A DNA stretch of 64,000 nucleotides. It comes from Kluyvera intermedia (GTDB lineage: Bacteria > Pseudomonadota > Gammaproteobacteria > Enterobacterales > Enterobacteriaceae). The stretch covers positions 1 to 64,000 of the forward strand of contig NZ_JAKCNS010000017.1 of the NCBI RefSeq assembly GCF_021440345.1, given 5' to 3'. Both the position numbers and the translations under genes were made by a program. The notes under the pieces were generated by a model. The model ran no database searches. It was not told the DNA's origin and saw only the letters and a program-made list of their open reading frames with translations. Shown here one piece after another: positions 53,668 to 64,000 of the stretch (the stretch's first letter is position 1; every line of letters begins with the position of its first letter).

Positions 53668-53798
53668 CAAGACAAAATGTTGGGTCACCGGGAATAGCCG
53701 TGCTGAAGGTATATTGTTAAAAAACATTATTAGTTAATAGCATTACGTGCCACTTTATGCTGGAGTGTTAACCCTGCAAAAGTGACTAAGGACGGCGT

Positions 53799-54923
53799 AT
53801 GAAATCCGGGCGATATATTGGCGTGATGTCGGGAACCAGTCTTGATGGCGTAGACGTGGTACTCGCGGCCATTGATGAAAGCAGAGTGGCGCAGCTTGCC
53901 AGCCTGTCGTGGCCCATTCCCATTGCGCTTAAAGAAGCGGTACTGGCCATTTGTCAGGGGCAGCCGCTAACGCTCTCGCAGCTTGGCCAACTCGACAATC
54001 GGTTGGGTAATTTGTTTGCCGATGCCATTATCGCACTGATGTCCCAGGAGCATCTCAAGGCTCAGGATATCGTCGCTATCGGCTGCCATGGGCAAACGGT
54101 CTGGCATGAGCCGAAGAGCGATGCGCCGCATACGATGCAAATTGGTGACAATAATATTATCGCTGCTCGCACCGGTGTTAGCGTCGTGGGGGATTTCCGC
54201 CGGCGCGACATGGCGCTTGGCGGGCAGGGTGCACCGCTGGTTCCTGCGTTTCACCAGGCGCTGCTGGCCCATGAGAGCGAACGGCGAATGATCCTTAACA
54301 TCGGCGGTATTGCCAATCTCTCCCTGCTGGTTCCTGGTCAGCCGGTACGGGGCTTTGATACCGGGCCGGGCAATATGCTGATGGATGCATGGATCTGGCG
54401 CAGCCTTGGCAAGCCCTACGACAAAGACGCCGAGTGGGCTAACGAAGGTAAGGTCATACTGCCGCTTTTGCAGGATATGCTGAGCGACCCGTATTTTAGC
54501 GCTCCGGCACCGAAGAGCACCGGGCGTGAATACTTTAACTACGGCTGGTTGGCGCAATTCCTCTCGCGTTATCCTGGGCTGCGGCCGCAGGACGTACAGG
54601 CGACGCTGACGGAGCTCACGGCGGTCACTATCAGTGAACAGGTGCTGCTAAGCGGTGGCTGCGACCGTTTACTTGTGTGCGGCGGCGGAAGCCGCAATCC
54701 GCTGGTGATGGCACGTCTTGCCGGGCTGCTGGCGGGTACGGAAGTCACCACCACCGATGAATATGGTATTAGCGGTGATGATATGGAAGCGTTGGCCTTT
54801 GCCTGGCTTGCCTGGCGCACGGTGGCGGGCAAGCCGGGAAACCTGCCTTCTGTGACCGGCGCGTCAGAGGCTACCGTTTTAGGGGCCATTTTCCCCGCGA
54901 ACCCACAGAATAATAAGAGTTAA
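53799..54923 (+). CDS. anmK: Anhydro-N-acetylmuramic acid kinase
   Basis: This cytoplasmic kinase opens and phosphorylates 1,6-anhydro-MurNAc to MurNAc-6-phosphate in cell-wall recycling, downstream of NagZ (also in this window). Length is 374 residues. The N-terminal phosphate loop [17 protein letters not shown] and the [14 protein letters not shown] motif near 185 belong to the ASKHA-type fold. The catalytic Asp is in [10 protein letters not shown] few extra C-terminal residues exceed the E. coli length. mliC follows. Confidence 0.96.
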   Translation: MKSGRYIGVMSGTSLDGVDVVLAAIDESRVAQLASLSWPIPIALKEAVLAICQGQPLTLSQLGQLDNRLGNLFADAIIALMSQEHLKAQDIVAIGCHGQTVWHEPKSDAPHTMQIGDNNIIAARTGVSVVGDFRRRDMALGGQGAPLVPAFHQALLAHESERRMILNIGGIANLSLLVPGQPVRGFDTGPGNMLMDAWIWRSLGKPYDKDAEWANEGKVILPLLQDMLSDPYFSAPAPKSTGREYFNYGWLAQFLSRYPGLRPQDVQATLTELTAVTISEQVLLSGGCDRLLVCGGGSRNPLVMARLAGLLAGTEVTTTDEYGISGDDMEALAFAWLAWRTVAGKPGNLPSVTGASEATVLGAIFPANPQNNKS

Positions 54924-55016
54924 CTGAAATCTTCTTTTACCATCGGCCTGTAGACTTACTTTGAACGGGAGTGTGAAAATCACTCTTTGACCAGGAATGT
55001 CGAAAGGCCTAATAAA

Positions 55017-55340
55017 ATGAAAAAACTTCTTATTGCTGTTATCCCTTTGATGCTTGCCGGTTGTAGCACCTATAACCAGTTTATGGAACGTATGCAAACC
55101 GACACGCTGGAATATCAGTGCGACGAAAAACCGTTAACGGTTCAACTTAATAACCCGCGTCAGCAGGTTAGCTTTGTTTATGACAACCAGCAGCTGAATC
55201 TGCCTCAGGGCATCTCTGCTTCAGGCGCGCGCTATACCGATGGTATCTACGTGTTCTGGTCGAAAGGTGAAGAGGCTACGGTCTACAAACGCGACCATAT
55301 CGTGCTGAATAACTGCAAGTTACAAAATCCCAAGCGTTGA
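55017..55340 (+). CDS. mliC: Membrane-bound C-type lysozyme inhibitor MliC
   Basis: This is a 107-residue lipoprotein with lipobox MLAGC (Cys16) and the MliC fold ([34 protein letters not shown]). It protects peptidoglycan from host lysozyme at the outer membrane. The paired cysteines in YQCDE and LNNCKL likely form the fold's disulfide. ATG 55017 is chosen because the signal peptide starts there. Conserved order anmK-mliC-pdxH. Confidence 0.94.
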   Translation: MKKLLIAVIPLMLAGCSTYNQFMERMQTDTLEYQCDEKPLTVQLNNPRQQVSFVYDNQQLNLPQGISASGARYTDGIYVFWSKGEEATVYKRDHIVLNNCKLQNPKR

Positions 55341-55397
55341 GATTTTCAGGCGGGCGGCGCACAATAACGCCACCTACTGACTACAATTTCAAACGCC

Positions 55398-56054
55398 ATG
55401 TCTGATAACGAAGATCTGCAGCAAATCGCGCATCTGCGCCGAGAATACACCCGTGGCGGCCTTCGTCGCCACGATCTTCCTGATGAACCCCTTCCGCTTT
55501 TCGAACGTTGGCTTGGACAAGCCTGTGAGGCACGTCTGGCCGATCCTACGGCAATGGTGGTGGCAACGGTGGATGAAAACGGTCAACCGTATCAGCGCAT
55601 TGTGCTGCTTAAACATTATGACGAGAAAGGGCTGGTGTTTTACACCAACCTGGGCAGTCGCAAAGCACATCAACTGGAGCAGAACCCGCGCATCAGCCTG
55701 CTGTTCCCATGGCATATGTTGGATCGCCAGGTGATGGTTATTGGTAAAGCTGAGCGCCTGTCGACGCTTGAAGTGATGAAATACTTCCACAGCCGCCCGC
55801 GCGATAGCCAGATTGGCGCCTGGGTCTCTAAACAGTCCAGCCGCATCTCTGCTCGCGGGATCCTCGAAAGCAAGTTTCTTGAGTTGAAACAAAAGTTCCA
55901 GCAGGGCGACGTTCCGCTGCCGAGCTTCTGGGGTGGATTCCGCGTCAGCATCGAGCAAATGGAGTTCTGGCAGGGCGGTGAACACCGTCTGCATGACCGT
56001 TTTTTGTACCAGCGTGAAGCCGACGCGTGGAAAATTGACCGCCTGGCCCCGTAA
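55398..56054 (+). CDS. pdxH: Pyridoxine/pyridoxamine 5'-phosphate oxidase
   Basis: This is an FMN enzyme that oxidises pyridoxine or pyridoxamine 5'-phosphate to pyridoxal 5'-phosphate, the last step of vitamin B6 synthesis. Length is 218 residues. FMN- and substrate-binding residues lie in [30 protein letters not shown] and the C-terminal [11 protein letters not shown]. The ribosome site is weak. pdxY, a B6 salvage kinase, lies two genes downstream. Confidence 0.96.
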   Translation: MSDNEDLQQIAHLRREYTRGGLRRHDLPDEPLPLFERWLGQACEARLADPTAMVVATVDENGQPYQRIVLLKHYDEKGLVFYTNLGSRKAHQLEQNPRISLLFPWHMLDRQVMVIGKAERLSTLEVMKYFHSRPRDSQIGAWVSKQSSRISARGILESKFLELKQKFQQGDVPLPSFWGGFRVSIEQMEFWQGGEHRLHDRFLYQREADAWKIDRLAP

Positions 56055-56081
56055 ACGCTGAAATTTGTTGTCTTAAGCGCT

Positions 56082-56107
56082 AGCGCTGAATGCGTCAGCG
56101 CTTTATT
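56082..56107 (+). terminator. pdxH terminator
   Basis: An 8-bp stem (AGCGCTGA/TCAGCGCT) with a five-base loop and short TTTATT tail, 27 bases after pdxH. Confidence 0.6.
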
Positions 56108-56179
56108 CTATAAGGCTTTCGCGTCTGGCGAAAAGTCGTGTACCGGCAAAGGTGCAGTCGGATATAGATGGAGAATTTG

Positions 56180-57454
56180 ATGGCAAGCAGTAACTTGATT
56201 AAACAACTGCAAGAGCGGGGGCTAGTAGCCCAGGTAACGGACGAGGTAGCGTTAGCAGAGCGACTGGCGCAAGGCCCGATCGCGCTCTATTGCGGCTTCG
56301 ATCCAACCGCTGACAGCTTGCATTTGGGGCATCTTGTTCCTTTGTTATGCCTGAAACGCTTCCAGCAGGCAGGGCATAAACCTGTTGCGCTGGTGGGTGG
56401 TGCGACCGGTCTGATTGGGGACCCTAGCTTTAAAGCCGCCGAGCGTAAACTGAACACCGAAGATACCGTACAGGACTGGGTTGCGAAAATCCGTAAGCAG
56501 GTTGCACCGTTCCTCGACTTCGACTGTGGCGACAACTCGGCAATCGCCGCTAACAACTACGACTGGTTTGGCGGCATGAACGTGCTGACTTTCCTGCGCG
56601 ATATCGGTAAGCACTTCTCTGTTAACCAGATGATCAACAAAGAAGCGGTTAAGCAGCGTCTGAACCGTGACGATCAGGGGATTTCATTCACCGAGTTTTC
56701 CTACAATCTGCTGCAGGGTTATGACTTCGCTTGCCTGAACAAACTGCACGGCGTTGCGCTGCAGATTGGCGGTTCCGACCAGTGGGGCAACATCACCTCT
56801 GGTATCGACCTGACCCGTCGTCTGCACCAGAATCAGGTATTCGGCCTGACCGTTCCGCTGATCACCAAAGCTGACGGCACCAAATTCGGCAAGACCGAAG
56901 GCGGCGCAGTATGGCTGGATCCGAAGAAAACCAGCCCGTACAAATTCTATCAGTTCTGGATTAACACCGCGGATGCCGATGTTTATCGCTTCCTGAAGTT
57001 CTTCACCTTCATGGACATTGAAGAGATCAATGCCCTGGAAGAAGAAGATAAAAACAGCGGTAAAGCCCCGCGCGCCCAGTATGTGCTGGCGGAGCTGGTG
57101 ACTCGTCTGGTGCACGGCGAAGAAGGTCTGGTGGCGGCGAAACGCATCACCGAAAGCCTGTTCAGCGGCTCCCTGAGCGCGCTGAGTGAAGCTGACTTCG
57201 AGCAGCTTGCACAGGATGGCGTGCCGATGGTTGAGATGGAAAAAGGCGCCGACCTGATGCAGGCGCTGGTGGACTCCGAGCTGCAGCCGTCTCGCGGTCA
57301 GGCACGTAAAACCATCGCATCTAACGCGGTCACCATCAATGGTGAAAAACAGGCCGACCCAGAGTATTTCTTCAACGACGGCGACATTTTGTTTGGTCGC
57401 TACACGCTGTTACGTCGTGGTAAGAAAAACTACTGTTTGATCTGCTGGAAGTAA
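56180..57454 (+). CDS. tyrS: Tyrosyl-tRNA synthetase
   Basis: This is a class I aminoacyl-tRNA synthetase that charges tRNA-Tyr; essential. Length is 424 residues. The HIGH-type motif is HLGH (near residue 46) and the KMSKS-type loop is KFGKT (near 235). An S4 RNA-binding domain ends the protein. I start at 56180 ([10 protein letters not shown]), eight bases after GGAG; an in-frame ATG at 56168 lacks support. A strong terminator follows, although in E. coli some readthrough into pdxY occurs. Confidence 0.97.
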   Translation: MASSNLIKQLQERGLVAQVTDEVALAERLAQGPIALYCGFDPTADSLHLGHLVPLLCLKRFQQAGHKPVALVGGATGLIGDPSFKAAERKLNTEDTVQDWVAKIRKQVAPFLDFDCGDNSAIAANNYDWFGGMNVLTFLRDIGKHFSVNQMINKEAVKQRLNRDDQGISFTEFSYNLLQGYDFACLNKLHGVALQIGGSDQWGNITSGIDLTRRLHQNQVFGLTVPLITKADGTKFGKTEGGAVWLDPKKTSPYKFYQFWINTADADVYRFLKFFTFMDIEEINALEEEDKNSGKAPRAQYVLAELVTRLVHGEEGLVAAKRITESLFSGSLSALSEADFEQLAQDGVPMVEMEKGADLMQALVDSELQPSRGQARKTIASNAVTINGEKQADPEYFFNDGDILFGRYTLLRRGKKNYCLICWK

Positions 57455-57467
57455 TATTCCAAAACAG

Positions 57468-57500
57468 GGGGGCGTGGGAAACTACGCCCCCTTCTTTTTT
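57468..57500 (+). terminator. tyrS terminator
   Basis: An 8-bp stem (GGGGGCGT/ACGCCCCC) with an eight-base loop, then TTCTTTTTT, between tyrS and pdxY. Confidence 0.85.
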
Positions 57501-57518
57501 GTCGTCTGAGTAGAACTA

Positions 57519-58379
57519 ATGAACAACATCCTCGCCATTCAGTCCCACGTTGTTTTCGGTCATGCGGGCAACAGTGCAGCCGAATTTCCTATGCGCCGTC
57601 TTGGCGCGAACGTCTGGCCATTGAACACCGTTCAATTCTCCAACCATACGCAATACGGTAAATGGACCGGCTGTGTGATGCCGCCAGCGCACCTGACCGA
57701 GATTGTTCAGGGGATTGCGGACATCGACCAGTTATCGCGTTGTAGCGCCGTCCTGAGCGGTTATCTGGGGTCAGCGGAACAGGGCGAGCATATTCTGGGT
57801 ATTGTCCGTCAGGTCAAAGCGGCGAACCCACAGGCGAAATATTTCTGTGACCCGGTAATGGGACACCCGGAAAAAGGCTGTATCGTGGCACCCGGCGTGG
57901 CCGAGTTCCATAAGCGCTATGCGCTTCCGGCAAGCGACATCATTGCGCCTAATCTTATCGAGCTGGAGATCCTCTCCGGCCACGCGGTGAAGGATGTCAA
58001 TGAAGCAGTGCTCACGGCGCGTGAATTGATTGCACAGGGGCCGGAGATTGTGCTGGTGAAACACCTGGCGCGCGCGGGATACAGCCCGGATCGTTTCGAA
58101 ATGCTGCTGGTGACGGCAGTCGAAGCGTGGCATATCAGCCGTCCACTGATTGATTTCGGTTCACGTCATCCGGTCGGCGTTGGTGACGTCACCAGCGGTT
58201 TGCTGTTAGTGAAACTACTGCAAGGGGCTTCGGTGCGTGATGCACTGGAGCACGTTACCGCGGCGGTGTATGAAATCATGCTGACGACGAAAGAGATGGG
58301 CGAGTACGAACTGCAGGTGGTTGCGGCCCAGGACAGGATTGCGAAACCTGAACACGACTTCAGCGCGACGCGTCTGTAA
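57519..58379 (+). CDS. pdxY: Pyridoxal kinase 2
   Basis: This is a ribokinase-family salvage kinase that phosphorylates pyridoxal. Length is 286 residues. Substrate-binding segments [17 protein letters not shown] at the N-terminus and [17 protein letters not shown] with the catalytic Asp near 222 are present. It lies 64 bases after tyrS behind a terminator hairpin. Physical linkage of pdxH, tyrS and pdxY is conserved in enterobacteria. Confidence 0.96.
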   Translation: MNNILAIQSHVVFGHAGNSAAEFPMRRLGANVWPLNTVQFSNHTQYGKWTGCVMPPAHLTEIVQGIADIDQLSRCSAVLSGYLGSAEQGEHILGIVRQVKAANPQAKYFCDPVMGHPEKGCIVAPGVAEFHKRYALPASDIIAPNLIELEILSGHAVKDVNEAVLTARELIAQGPEIVLVKHLARAGYSPDRFEMLLVTAVEAWHISRPLIDFGSRHPVGVGDVTSGLLLVKLLQGASVRDALEHVTAAVYEIMLTTKEMGEYELQVVAAQDRIAKPEHDFSATRL

Positions 58380-58391
58380 GTTCGTGAACAA

Positions 58392-58419
58392 TGCCCGGTA
58401 GCGCCATGCGCACCGGGCA
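58392..58419. repeat. REP-like palindrome between pdxY and gstA
   Basis: TGCCCGGT and ACCGGGCA form a perfect 8-bp stem with a 12-base inner part that can also pair (GCGCCATGCGC). It is located between convergent genes, as REP elements usually are, and resembles the element at 32171-32203. Confidence 0.55.
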
Positions 58420-58447
58420 ATGCAAATACGCAATATTTGCTAAACGC

Positions 58448-59053
58448 TTATTTCAGCCCTTCAGCGGCCAATGCTGCCGCTACCGCCGGACGTGCAGCTA
58501 CACGTGCCATATAGTCCGCGATATTCTTATAACCCGCCATATCCAGCTTCACGGCAAATGCCCAGCGCAGAACGGTAAACAGGTATGCATCGGCAATGGT
58601 AAAGCGTGAACCGCTGATCCACTGAGCGCCTGCCAGGGATTCGTCAATGTAAGCCAGCTTTTTATCCAACAGCGCGCGTACCGTTGGTTTGTACTCTTCT
58701 GGCGTGTCCGGGCGGAACAGCGGCGTGAAGCCTTTGTGCAGCTCGGTGGCGATGAAGTTCAGCCACTCCAGCGTTTTGTAACGGTTAATGGTACCCACCG
58801 GTGCCAGCAGCTGGCGGTCAGAGACGCTGTCGGCGATGTATTGCATGATAGCCACGCCTTCAGTGAGCAGGGTGTTGTCATCCAGCAGCAGCGCCGGGAC
58901 CTGGCCCTTCGGGTTCACCTTCAGAAAATCGTCGCCGTTTTCCATACGTTTGTGCATAAGGTCGACGCCAATCAGCGAAAAATCTTTTCCGCTTTCCCGT
59001 AGGGTGATGTGCGATGCCAGGGAACAGGCGCCAGGTTTATAGAACAATTTCAT
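58448..59053 (-). CDS. gstA: Glutathione S-transferase GstA
   Basis: This is a beta-class glutathione transferase of 201 residues. The N-terminal thioredoxin-like domain starts [16 protein letters not shown]; the Cys10 of beta-class enzymes is present. [20 protein letters not shown] contains the glutathione-binding Pro and Glu/Gly pair. The C-terminal helical domain follows from about residue 85. GGAG precedes the start at 59053; the open frame to 59092 is unsupported. Confidence 0.95.
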   Translation of the reverse strand: MKLFYKPGACSLASHITLRESGKDFSLIGVDLMHKRMENGDDFLKVNPKGQVPALLLDDNTLLTEGVAIMQYIADSVSDRQLLAPVGTINRYKTLEWLNFIATELHKGFTPLFRPDTPEEYKPTVRALLDKKLAYIDESLAGAQWISGSRFTIADAYLFTVLRWAFAVKLDMAGYKNIADYMARVAARPAVAAALAAEGLK

Positions 59054-59142
59054 GGGTAACTCCTTCAGACTTCGGTTATTTTTGTGGTCCATCAGCAGAA
59101 GGGCGGCTGGCGGATATGCAGGTATGTTAGTGCTTGAGTCGA

Positions 59143-59174
59143 TAAAAAAAAAGCCGCTAACGAAAGTTAGCGGC
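59143..59174 (-). terminator. dtpA terminator
   Basis: On the − strand a perfect 9-bp stem (GCCGCTAAC/GTTAGCGGC) with a GAAA tetraloop runs into at least nine T residues. Confidence 0.93.
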
Positions 59175-59200
59175 CCAAATTTATTCGTTTCCCGATGACA

Positions 59201-60706
59201 TTACGCGGAAGCAGCTTCACCGTCTGTAGCAGACTTCGGATCGTCCTGAGTCATGCGGTTCAGTTTTGGTGCGGTCAGCAACATCAGCACAGCGACAACG
59301 GCAGTGGCGACGCCAATCTGCAGGAATACGCGGCCATAGACTTCCAGCGACATCACCGGATCGGTTACGTTTTCTGGAACTGCCATCATGCCAGCAACAT
59401 AGCCACCAATGATGTTTGCACCGGCGGTGGTCAAGAACCAGCTACCCATGATGAAGCCCATCAGGCGCTGTGGCACCAGCTGTGCAACCATGGCGAGACC
59501 CAGACCGGAAATCATCAGTTCACCGATACTCTGCAGACCGTAGCAGATAATCAACCAGTTAACGGAAACGATACCCGCGTCGGTGGCGAATTTCGCACCC
59601 AGCGGCAGGATCAGGAATGCAGCGGAGCACAGCACCATACCAATCGCGAACTTGGTTGGCATTGGCAGAGTGTCACCCATCTTGTTGTAGATAGCGGCAA
59701 GAATTGGGCTACCAATGATTATCCAGAATGGGTTCAGCGCCTGATACTGTTCCGGTTCGAACGCGATACCCAGAATGGAGTGCTCAACGTTGCGAATGGC
59801 GAAGAAGTTCAGAGAGGTCGGCATCTGGCTGTACAGAACGAAGAAGATAATCGCTTCCAGCATCAGGATGAAGGCCACAATCATCTTACGACGTGCCGCA
59901 CCCTGCATTGCAAAGGCTTCTTTACCGAAGATGAATACGATACCCAGCGCAATCACGCCCAGCACCATACGTGCAATTTCCTGGTGGTGGAGCAGCCAGG
60001 TAGCAACGGCCACCAGCAATACAACGCCCACGATGGTCAGCAGCAGGTTGCGGTAGTTAGTCGGTTCAAAGTCAGGTTTAGAACCGTACTGTTTAACCCA
60101 ACGCTGGCAGAAAGCGAAGTTAACAACGGTGATCAGCATACCGACGACGCTCAGTGCGAACGCCGTGCTCCAGCCGTATTTAGCCGCGAGCCATGGTGTT
60201 GCCAGCATAGAGAAGAACGAACCGATGTTCACGGACATATAGTACATGGTGAATGCACCGTCCAGACGCGGGTCGTCTTTGGCATAACAGGTAGAAAGCA
60301 GGGAAGATGGGTTGGCTTTGAACAGGCCGTTACCCACGGCGATGGTCGCCATACCCATATACACGACACCAGCGTCGTGGCCGGACCATGCAACCAGCGC
60401 ATAACCAATCGCCAGTACTACGGCACCGAGCATAATCACGCGTTTCGTACCCAGCACTTTGTCACCCAGCCAGCCGCCGATAGCAACCAGACCGTAAACT
60501 AACGCACTGAAGGAAGAGAACAGGGTGATGGAATCTGCTTCAGACATACCCAGCTGTTTAACCAGGTAAACGGCCATAATGCCTTGCAGGCCGTAGAAGC
60601 CAAAACGCTCCCATAACTCGATAGAGAAGATGAGATAAAACGCTTTAGGTTGTTTGAAGGCGTTCAAACTCACGCTTTCAGTTGGTTTATTGTTTGCAGT
60701 AGACAC
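59201..60706 (-). CDS. dtpA: Di-/tripeptide:proton symporter DtpA
   Basis: This is an inner-membrane POT-family transporter (TppB) of 501 residues with about fourteen membrane segments. The [10 protein letters not shown] proton-coupling motif is on helix 1 near residue 32. The family loop [15 protein letters not shown] follows near 83. In E. coli the gene is OmpR-dependent. A 435-codon open frame on the opposite strand (59195-60502) is a codon-bias shadow of this gene. Confidence 0.96.
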   Translation of the reverse strand: MSTANNKPTESVSLNAFKQPKAFYLIFSIELWERFGFYGLQGIMAVYLVKQLGMSEADSITLFSSFSALVYGLVAIGGWLGDKVLGTKRVIMLGAVVLAIGYALVAWSGHDAGVVYMGMATIAVGNGLFKANPSSLLSTCYAKDDPRLDGAFTMYYMSVNIGSFFSMLATPWLAAKYGWSTAFALSVVGMLITVVNFAFCQRWVKQYGSKPDFEPTNYRNLLLTIVGVVLLVAVATWLLHHQEIARMVLGVIALGIVFIFGKEAFAMQGAARRKMIVAFILMLEAIIFFVLYSQMPTSLNFFAIRNVEHSILGIAFEPEQYQALNPFWIIIGSPILAAIYNKMGDTLPMPTKFAIGMVLCSAAFLILPLGAKFATDAGIVSVNWLIICYGLQSIGELMISGLGLAMVAQLVPQRLMGFIMGSWFLTTAGANIIGGYVAGMMAVPENVTDPVMSLEVYGRVFLQIGVATAVVAVLMLLTAPKLNRMTQDDPKSATDGEAASA

Positions 60707-61300
60707 ATATACCTCTTATTTACATCCCAATTACTGGGGGGTGTACTGGGCGGAGTGCTCGTTTTGGCATCCACCTTATAGTTATTCTGGAGGGAAACGG
60801 GAAGTAATGTTCACTATCCTGCGCTTTCAGACAAGGCTTTTGCAATACTCTGTTACAAATAAATTGGCTGGTATAATTAACCATTTTTATAAATGTTATT
60901 CAGCGTTAAATTTCATGCTTTAAAAATAGGTGGTTTATTATGCTATCTTCGGCCGGTAAAAACCGGATTGTAACCATATCTTCTGCTGATGGCGCTTAAA
61001 TATAGTGATATAGGCTGAATTCTTAAAAAATGCTGGTTGATCGTTTTGTGCCTTGCAAATGTTGCAATGCAATGATGTAGGTGTTTTGCCTGTAAAGAAA
61101 CATAAATGCAACATTATGTTGCTCGCATGATCTTGTCAGCGATTGTATAGAAATTTTCGCTAGCGATGACACGTTTGACCTGTAAAAACGGTATATAAGC
61201 GTTATAAATGCCAAATACTGAATAATTATATGGGATTAAACGTGGCTTAAGCGCGAGGGGAGGAGGCGGTGAGCGGACTTGCTACACCGCAAAAAATGGT
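60707..61300. other. Long non-coding gap between dtpA and nth
   Basis: This 594-base AT-rich stretch separates the dtpA start from the nth stop, both on the − strand. It must hold the dtpA promoter. I see short palindromes (GCAACA-TTA-TGTTGC at 61108-61122; CCGGTAAAAACCGG near 60954-60967) but no frame with a ribosome site. A small RNA is possible but unsupported. Confidence 0.5.
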
Positions 61301-61936
61301 CTACAGCTCAATTTTCTCTTTATATTCACAAAGATCTTCAATAATGCATGAGCCGCAGCGTGGTTTGCGGGCAATACAGGTGTAACGTCCGTGCAGAATC
61401 AACCAGTGGTGGCAATCAACCTTAAATTCGGCGGGAACGACCTTCAGTAGCTTCTCTTCGACCTGTTCGACGTTCTTGCCCGGAGCGAAATTCGTGCGAT
61501 TACAGACGCGGAAAATATGGGTATCGACGGCAATGGTAGGCCAACCGAAGGCCGTATTCAGTACCACATTCGCCGTCTTACGCCCTACACCCGGCAGCGC
61601 CTCAAGTGCTTCGCGGTTTTCCGGAACTTCACCACCGTGCAGCTCAAGCAGCATCCGACAGGTTTTAATGACGTTTTCGGCCTTACTGTTAAACAGCCCA
61701 ATAGTCTTGATGTATTCCTTCACGCCATCAACGCCTAAATCGAGCATCGCCTGCGGCGTATTGGCCACCGGATACAGCCTGGCGGTCGCCTTATTCACGC
61801 TGACGTCGGTGGCCTGAGCGGAAAGCAGCACCGCAATCAGCAGTTCAAACGGCGAGCTGAAGTTCAGTTCGGTAGTCGGATGCGGATTGTTGTCGCGCAG
61901 GCGGGTCAGGATCTCAAGGCGTTTGGCTTTATTCAT
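61301..61936 (-). CDS. nth: Endonuclease III
   Basis: This is a DNA glycosylase/AP-lyase that removes oxidised pyrimidines. Length is 211 residues. The helix-hairpin-helix LPGVGRKTANVV carries the catalytic Lys (near 120), and VDTHIFRVCNR the catalytic Asp (near 138). The 4Fe-4S loop CX6CX2CX5C closes the protein (CIARKPRCGSCIIEDLC). Its start overlaps the rsxE stop by one base, so it is the last gene of the rsx operon. Confidence 0.97.
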   Translation of the reverse strand: MNKAKRLEILTRLRDNNPHPTTELNFSSPFELLIAVLLSAQATDVSVNKATARLYPVANTPQAMLDLGVDGVKEYIKTIGLFNSKAENVIKTCRMLLELHGGEVPENREALEALPGVGRKTANVVLNTAFGWPTIAVDTHIFRVCNRTNFAPGKNVEQVEEKLLKVVPAEFKVDCHHWLILHGRYTCIARKPRCGSCIIEDLCEYKEKIEL

Positions 61937-62631
61937 CAGGCTTTCTCTGCCGTATTAACATCGACGTTTTCAGCCGCGACGGCCTGGGCGCGACGTTGTT
62001 TCGTCCGTTCATCAATCAAATACTTGATAGCCAACAGCATTCCGAGACCGATAAACGCGCCCGGTGGCAGCATGGCCAACAGGAAAGGTGTGTCGGTGTG
62101 GAAGAGCTCAACGCGCAGCGATTTAGCCCAGTTCCCCAACAGACCGTCGGCACCGTCAAACAGCGTCCCGTTTCCTAACAGCTCACGAATAGAGCCCAGA
62201 ACGAACATGGTGCAGGTTGCGCCCATGCCGATGGCAAAACCGTCAAGTGCAGACAGTGCCGGGCCTTTCTTAGCCGCGAACGCTTCGGCGCGTCCTACGA
62301 CGATACAGTTGGTGACGATGAGAGGGATAAAGATCCCCAGCGATTGATAGAGGCCAAATGCGTAGGCGTTAATCAGCATCTGCACGGCGCTCACCACCGA
62401 GGCGATAATCATTACGTAAATCGGGATACGAATTTCAGCCGGCGTCCAGCGACGTAAGCTGGAGATTGCCAGGTTGGTCAGGGTCAACACCAGCGTGGTT
62501 GCCAGACCCAAACCAAGGGCATTGGTCGCGGTGGAGGTGACCGCCAGCAGCGGACACATACCCAATAGCTGGACCAGCGCGGAGTTATTTTTCCAGAGAC
62601 CCTGGACAATAACCTCTTTGACCTCGCTCAT
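61936..62631 (-). CDS. rsxE: Rsx electron-transport complex subunit RsxE
   Basis: This is an integral inner-membrane subunit (231 residues, about six helices) of the Rsx/Rnf complex. In E. coli the complex keeps the SoxR iron-sulfur clusters reduced. Related Rnf complexes move electrons between NADH and ferredoxin with ion transport. [14 protein letters not shown] contains a conserved Cys that binds an iron-sulfur cluster in the membrane in Rnf homologues. It starts three bases after rsxG. Confidence 0.96.
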   Translation of the reverse strand: MSEVKEVIVQGLWKNNSALVQLLGMCPLLAVTSTATNALGLGLATTLVLTLTNLAISSLRRWTPAEIRIPIYVMIIASVVSAVQMLINAYAFGLYQSLGIFIPLIVTNCIVVGRAEAFAAKKGPALSALDGFAIGMGATCTMFVLGSIRELLGNGTLFDGADGLLGNWAKSLRVELFHTDTPFLLAMLPPGAFIGLGMLLAIKYLIDERTKQRRAQAVAAENVDVNTAEKA

Positions 62632-62634
62632 GAT

Positions 62635-63255
62635 TTATTCTCCACAGGCTTGCAGTTGCGAAAGTTGGTTTGGCAGCGTTTCGGCATACAACCCGGCCCG
62701 CTTAACGGCGTTGACGACGGCGCGAGGCGTAATCGTTGCACCGGTAAACTGGTCAAACTGGCCGCCGTCTTTTTTCACCGCCCACAGGGCATCGTTTGTG
62801 CCGCTGATTTTCTTCCCGGCAAAGAAGGTTATCCAGTCCGAGAGGCGTAATTCAATTTTATCGCCAAGCCCCGGTGTTTCGTGATGTTCCGTGACGCGGG
62901 TGCCAAGCACGGTACCGTTGAAATCCGCACCGACTAAAAGCTGGATTGCACCAGAGTAGCCGTCAGGGGCGGTCGCTTCCAGCACGGCTGCAACCGGTTT
63001 GTCATCCATTCTCGCGATATAGACTTTATGTTGCCCTTTACCGAGCTCCGGTGCTGTCACCACAAAGCAGCTTTTCAGTAGCGCATTATTATAGCTGTCA
63101 GCGGGAACTACCTGCTGGAATAACGCGTTTTGCTGCTTTTCAGCCTGTTCGTCGATAGTGTGCTTGGTGAGCTGGTTAATTGCCGCCGTCAGGCCCGTCG
63201 AACCGGCCGCGAACAGCGCCAGCGTGACACCGTGTTTACGCATGGTTTTTAACAT
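62635..63255 (-). CDS. rsxG: Rsx electron-transport complex subunit RsxG
   Basis: This subunit has one N-terminal membrane helix and a periplasmic FMN-binding domain, 206 residues. FMN is attached covalently to Thr in the motif [11 protein letters not shown] near residue 175. It forms an electron carrier on the periplasmic face. It starts nine bases after rsxD. Confidence 0.96.
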   Translation of the reverse strand: MLKTMRKHGVTLALFAAGSTGLTAAINQLTKHTIDEQAEKQQNALFQQVVPADSYNNALLKSCFVVTAPELGKGQHKVYIARMDDKPVAAVLEATAPDGYSGAIQLLVGADFNGTVLGTRVTEHHETPGLGDKIELRLSDWITFFAGKKISGTNDALWAVKKDGGQFDQFTGATITPRAVVNAVKRAGLYAETLPNQLSQLQACGE

Positions 63256-63264
63256 GGTGAATCC

Positions 63265-64000
63265 TCAGCGGTGTCCGTAAGTGCGTGGGCGCGTGTAGTA
63301 ATCAATCAGCGGCACGGTGATGTTGGCCAGTAGAACGGCAAAGGCCACGCCGTCTGGATAGCCGCCGAAGCTACGAATAAGCCACACTAAAAGCCCTGCC
63401 AGCGCGCCAAAAATAAGACGTCCACGGTTGGTGGTCGACGCGGTAACAGGATCGGTCAAAATAAAGAATGCGCCCAGCATCGTTGCGCCAGAAAGCAGAT
63501 GCATCTGCGGTGACGCAACATTTTCTGGATGCAGCAGCCAGCCGAGAGTTGAACAGACTGCGAGACTGACCAGGAAGCTCACCGGAATATGCCAGCGAAT
63601 GGCTTTTTGCCACAACAGGAACAGGCCGCCCACCAGATACGCAATATTGACCCATTGCCAGCCGATTCCCGCCAATGCGCCATGATAGATAGCGCCGTCG
63701 AGGATTTGCTCAACCGGCTGCCCGGCGTGACGCGAGGTTTTAAAGGTATCCAGCGGCGTGGCCTGGCTTATACCATCGATACCCATCTTCAGGGCGTTCA
63801 TATCCTGACCCGCAACGGTGTGGCCGGTGAAAATCATCTGTACCGCATCGATAAAGCCCGGCGTCGAGGCGGCAATTTCATGCGGCGGCAGCCACGAGGT
63901 CATCTGTACCGGGAAGGAGATCAGCAGCACCACATAGCCAATCATTGCTGGGTTGAATGGATTTTGCCCCAAACCGCCATACAGTTGCTTGGCGATAATG
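63265..64000 (-). CDS. rsxD: Rsx electron-transport complex subunit RsxD (5' part missing)
   Basis: This is the C-terminal 245 residues or so of RsxD, an integral membrane subunit that carries covalently bound FMN in related Rnf complexes. E. coli RsxD has 352 residues, so about 107 are outside the window. The frame is open through base 64000 ([18 protein letters not shown]), so the TTG at 63972 is internal and not a start. The motif [20 protein letters not shown] is the FMN-Thr region. Confidence 0.95.
   Translation of the reverse strand, partial: IIAKQLYGGLGQNPFNPAMIGYVVLLISFPVQMTSWLPPHEIAASTPGFIDAVQMIFTGHTVAGQDMNALKMGIDGISQATPLDTFKTSRHAGQPVEQILDGAIYHGALAGIGWQWVNIAYLVGGLFLLWQKAIRWHIPVSFLVSLAVCSTLGWLLHPENVASPQMHLLSGATMLGAFFILTDPVTASTTNRGRLIFGALAGLLVWLIRSFGGYPDGVAFAVLLANITVPLIDYYTRPRTYGHR

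Noticed and set aside
59195-60502. 435-codon open frame opposite dtpA
   Set aside because: It mirrors the codon bias of dtpA on the other strand, its protein is rich in His and Gln with no fold, and dtpA is a certain gene.

Overview
The window is chromosomal DNA from a member of the Enterobacteriaceae close to the Escherichia/Klebsiella/Enterobacter group, but not E. coli K-12. Most proteins are close, near full-length relatives of E. coli core proteins, in E. coli-like gene order over long stretches. The small pieces between and inside those stretches are not in E. coli K-12. No phage, plasmid, insertion sequence, rRNA or CRISPR array was seen. Genus cannot be fixed from the sequence alone.

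Layout. (1) 159-9289 matches the E. coli ydbK-ydbL block: nifJ, ydbJ, hslJ, ldhA and the ydbH-ynbE-ydbL operon. (2) 9423-18666 matches a block from elsewhere on the E. coli map: hinT, ycfL, lpoB, thiK, nagZ, ycfP, ndh, ycfJ, comR, bhsA, ldtC. It carries one extra gene, a hexapeptide-repeat acetyltransferase, between nagZ and ycfP. (3) 18797-30937 is accessory: a TonB-dependent receptor divergent from a five-gene siderophore ABC operon that ends in an RpiR/SIS-type regulator, then a dehydrogenase plus DUF2236 pair, two tiny genes, a carboxymuconolactone-decarboxylase/cupin pair, a PspE-like rhodanese and an ABM-domain protein. (4) 30992-31230 holds three tandem tRNA-Val(GAC) genes, followed by Zur-controlled zinT. 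(5) 32212-64000 follows the E. coli mdtK-to-rsx region in order: mdtK, ribE, cfa, punC/punR, purR, ynhF, ydhP, sodB, mepH, grxD, rnt, gloA, nemA, nemR, ydhL, ydhF, ydhKJI, slyA, slyB, anmK, mliC, pdxH, tyrS, pdxY, gstA, dtpA, nth and rsxE-rsxG-rsxD (cut by the window edge). A diguanylate cyclase is inserted between slyA and slyB. lhr and sodC, present in E. coli, are missing.

How it works together. The window is rich in envelope functions (LpoB, LdtC, NagZ, MepH, AnmK, SlyB, MliC, the YdbH/YnbE bridge), redox and electrophile defence (Ndh, SodB, GrxD, GloA, NemA/NemR, RsxDGE, Nth, GstA) and metal uptake (siderophore cassette, ZinT). Several operators can be read directly: an FNR box at ndh, Fur-like sites at the siderophore cassette, a Zur box at zinT, two PurR operators at purR, NemR palindromes at nemRA and a SlyA box at slyA. 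The part most likely to repay study is the accessory stretch 18797-30937.
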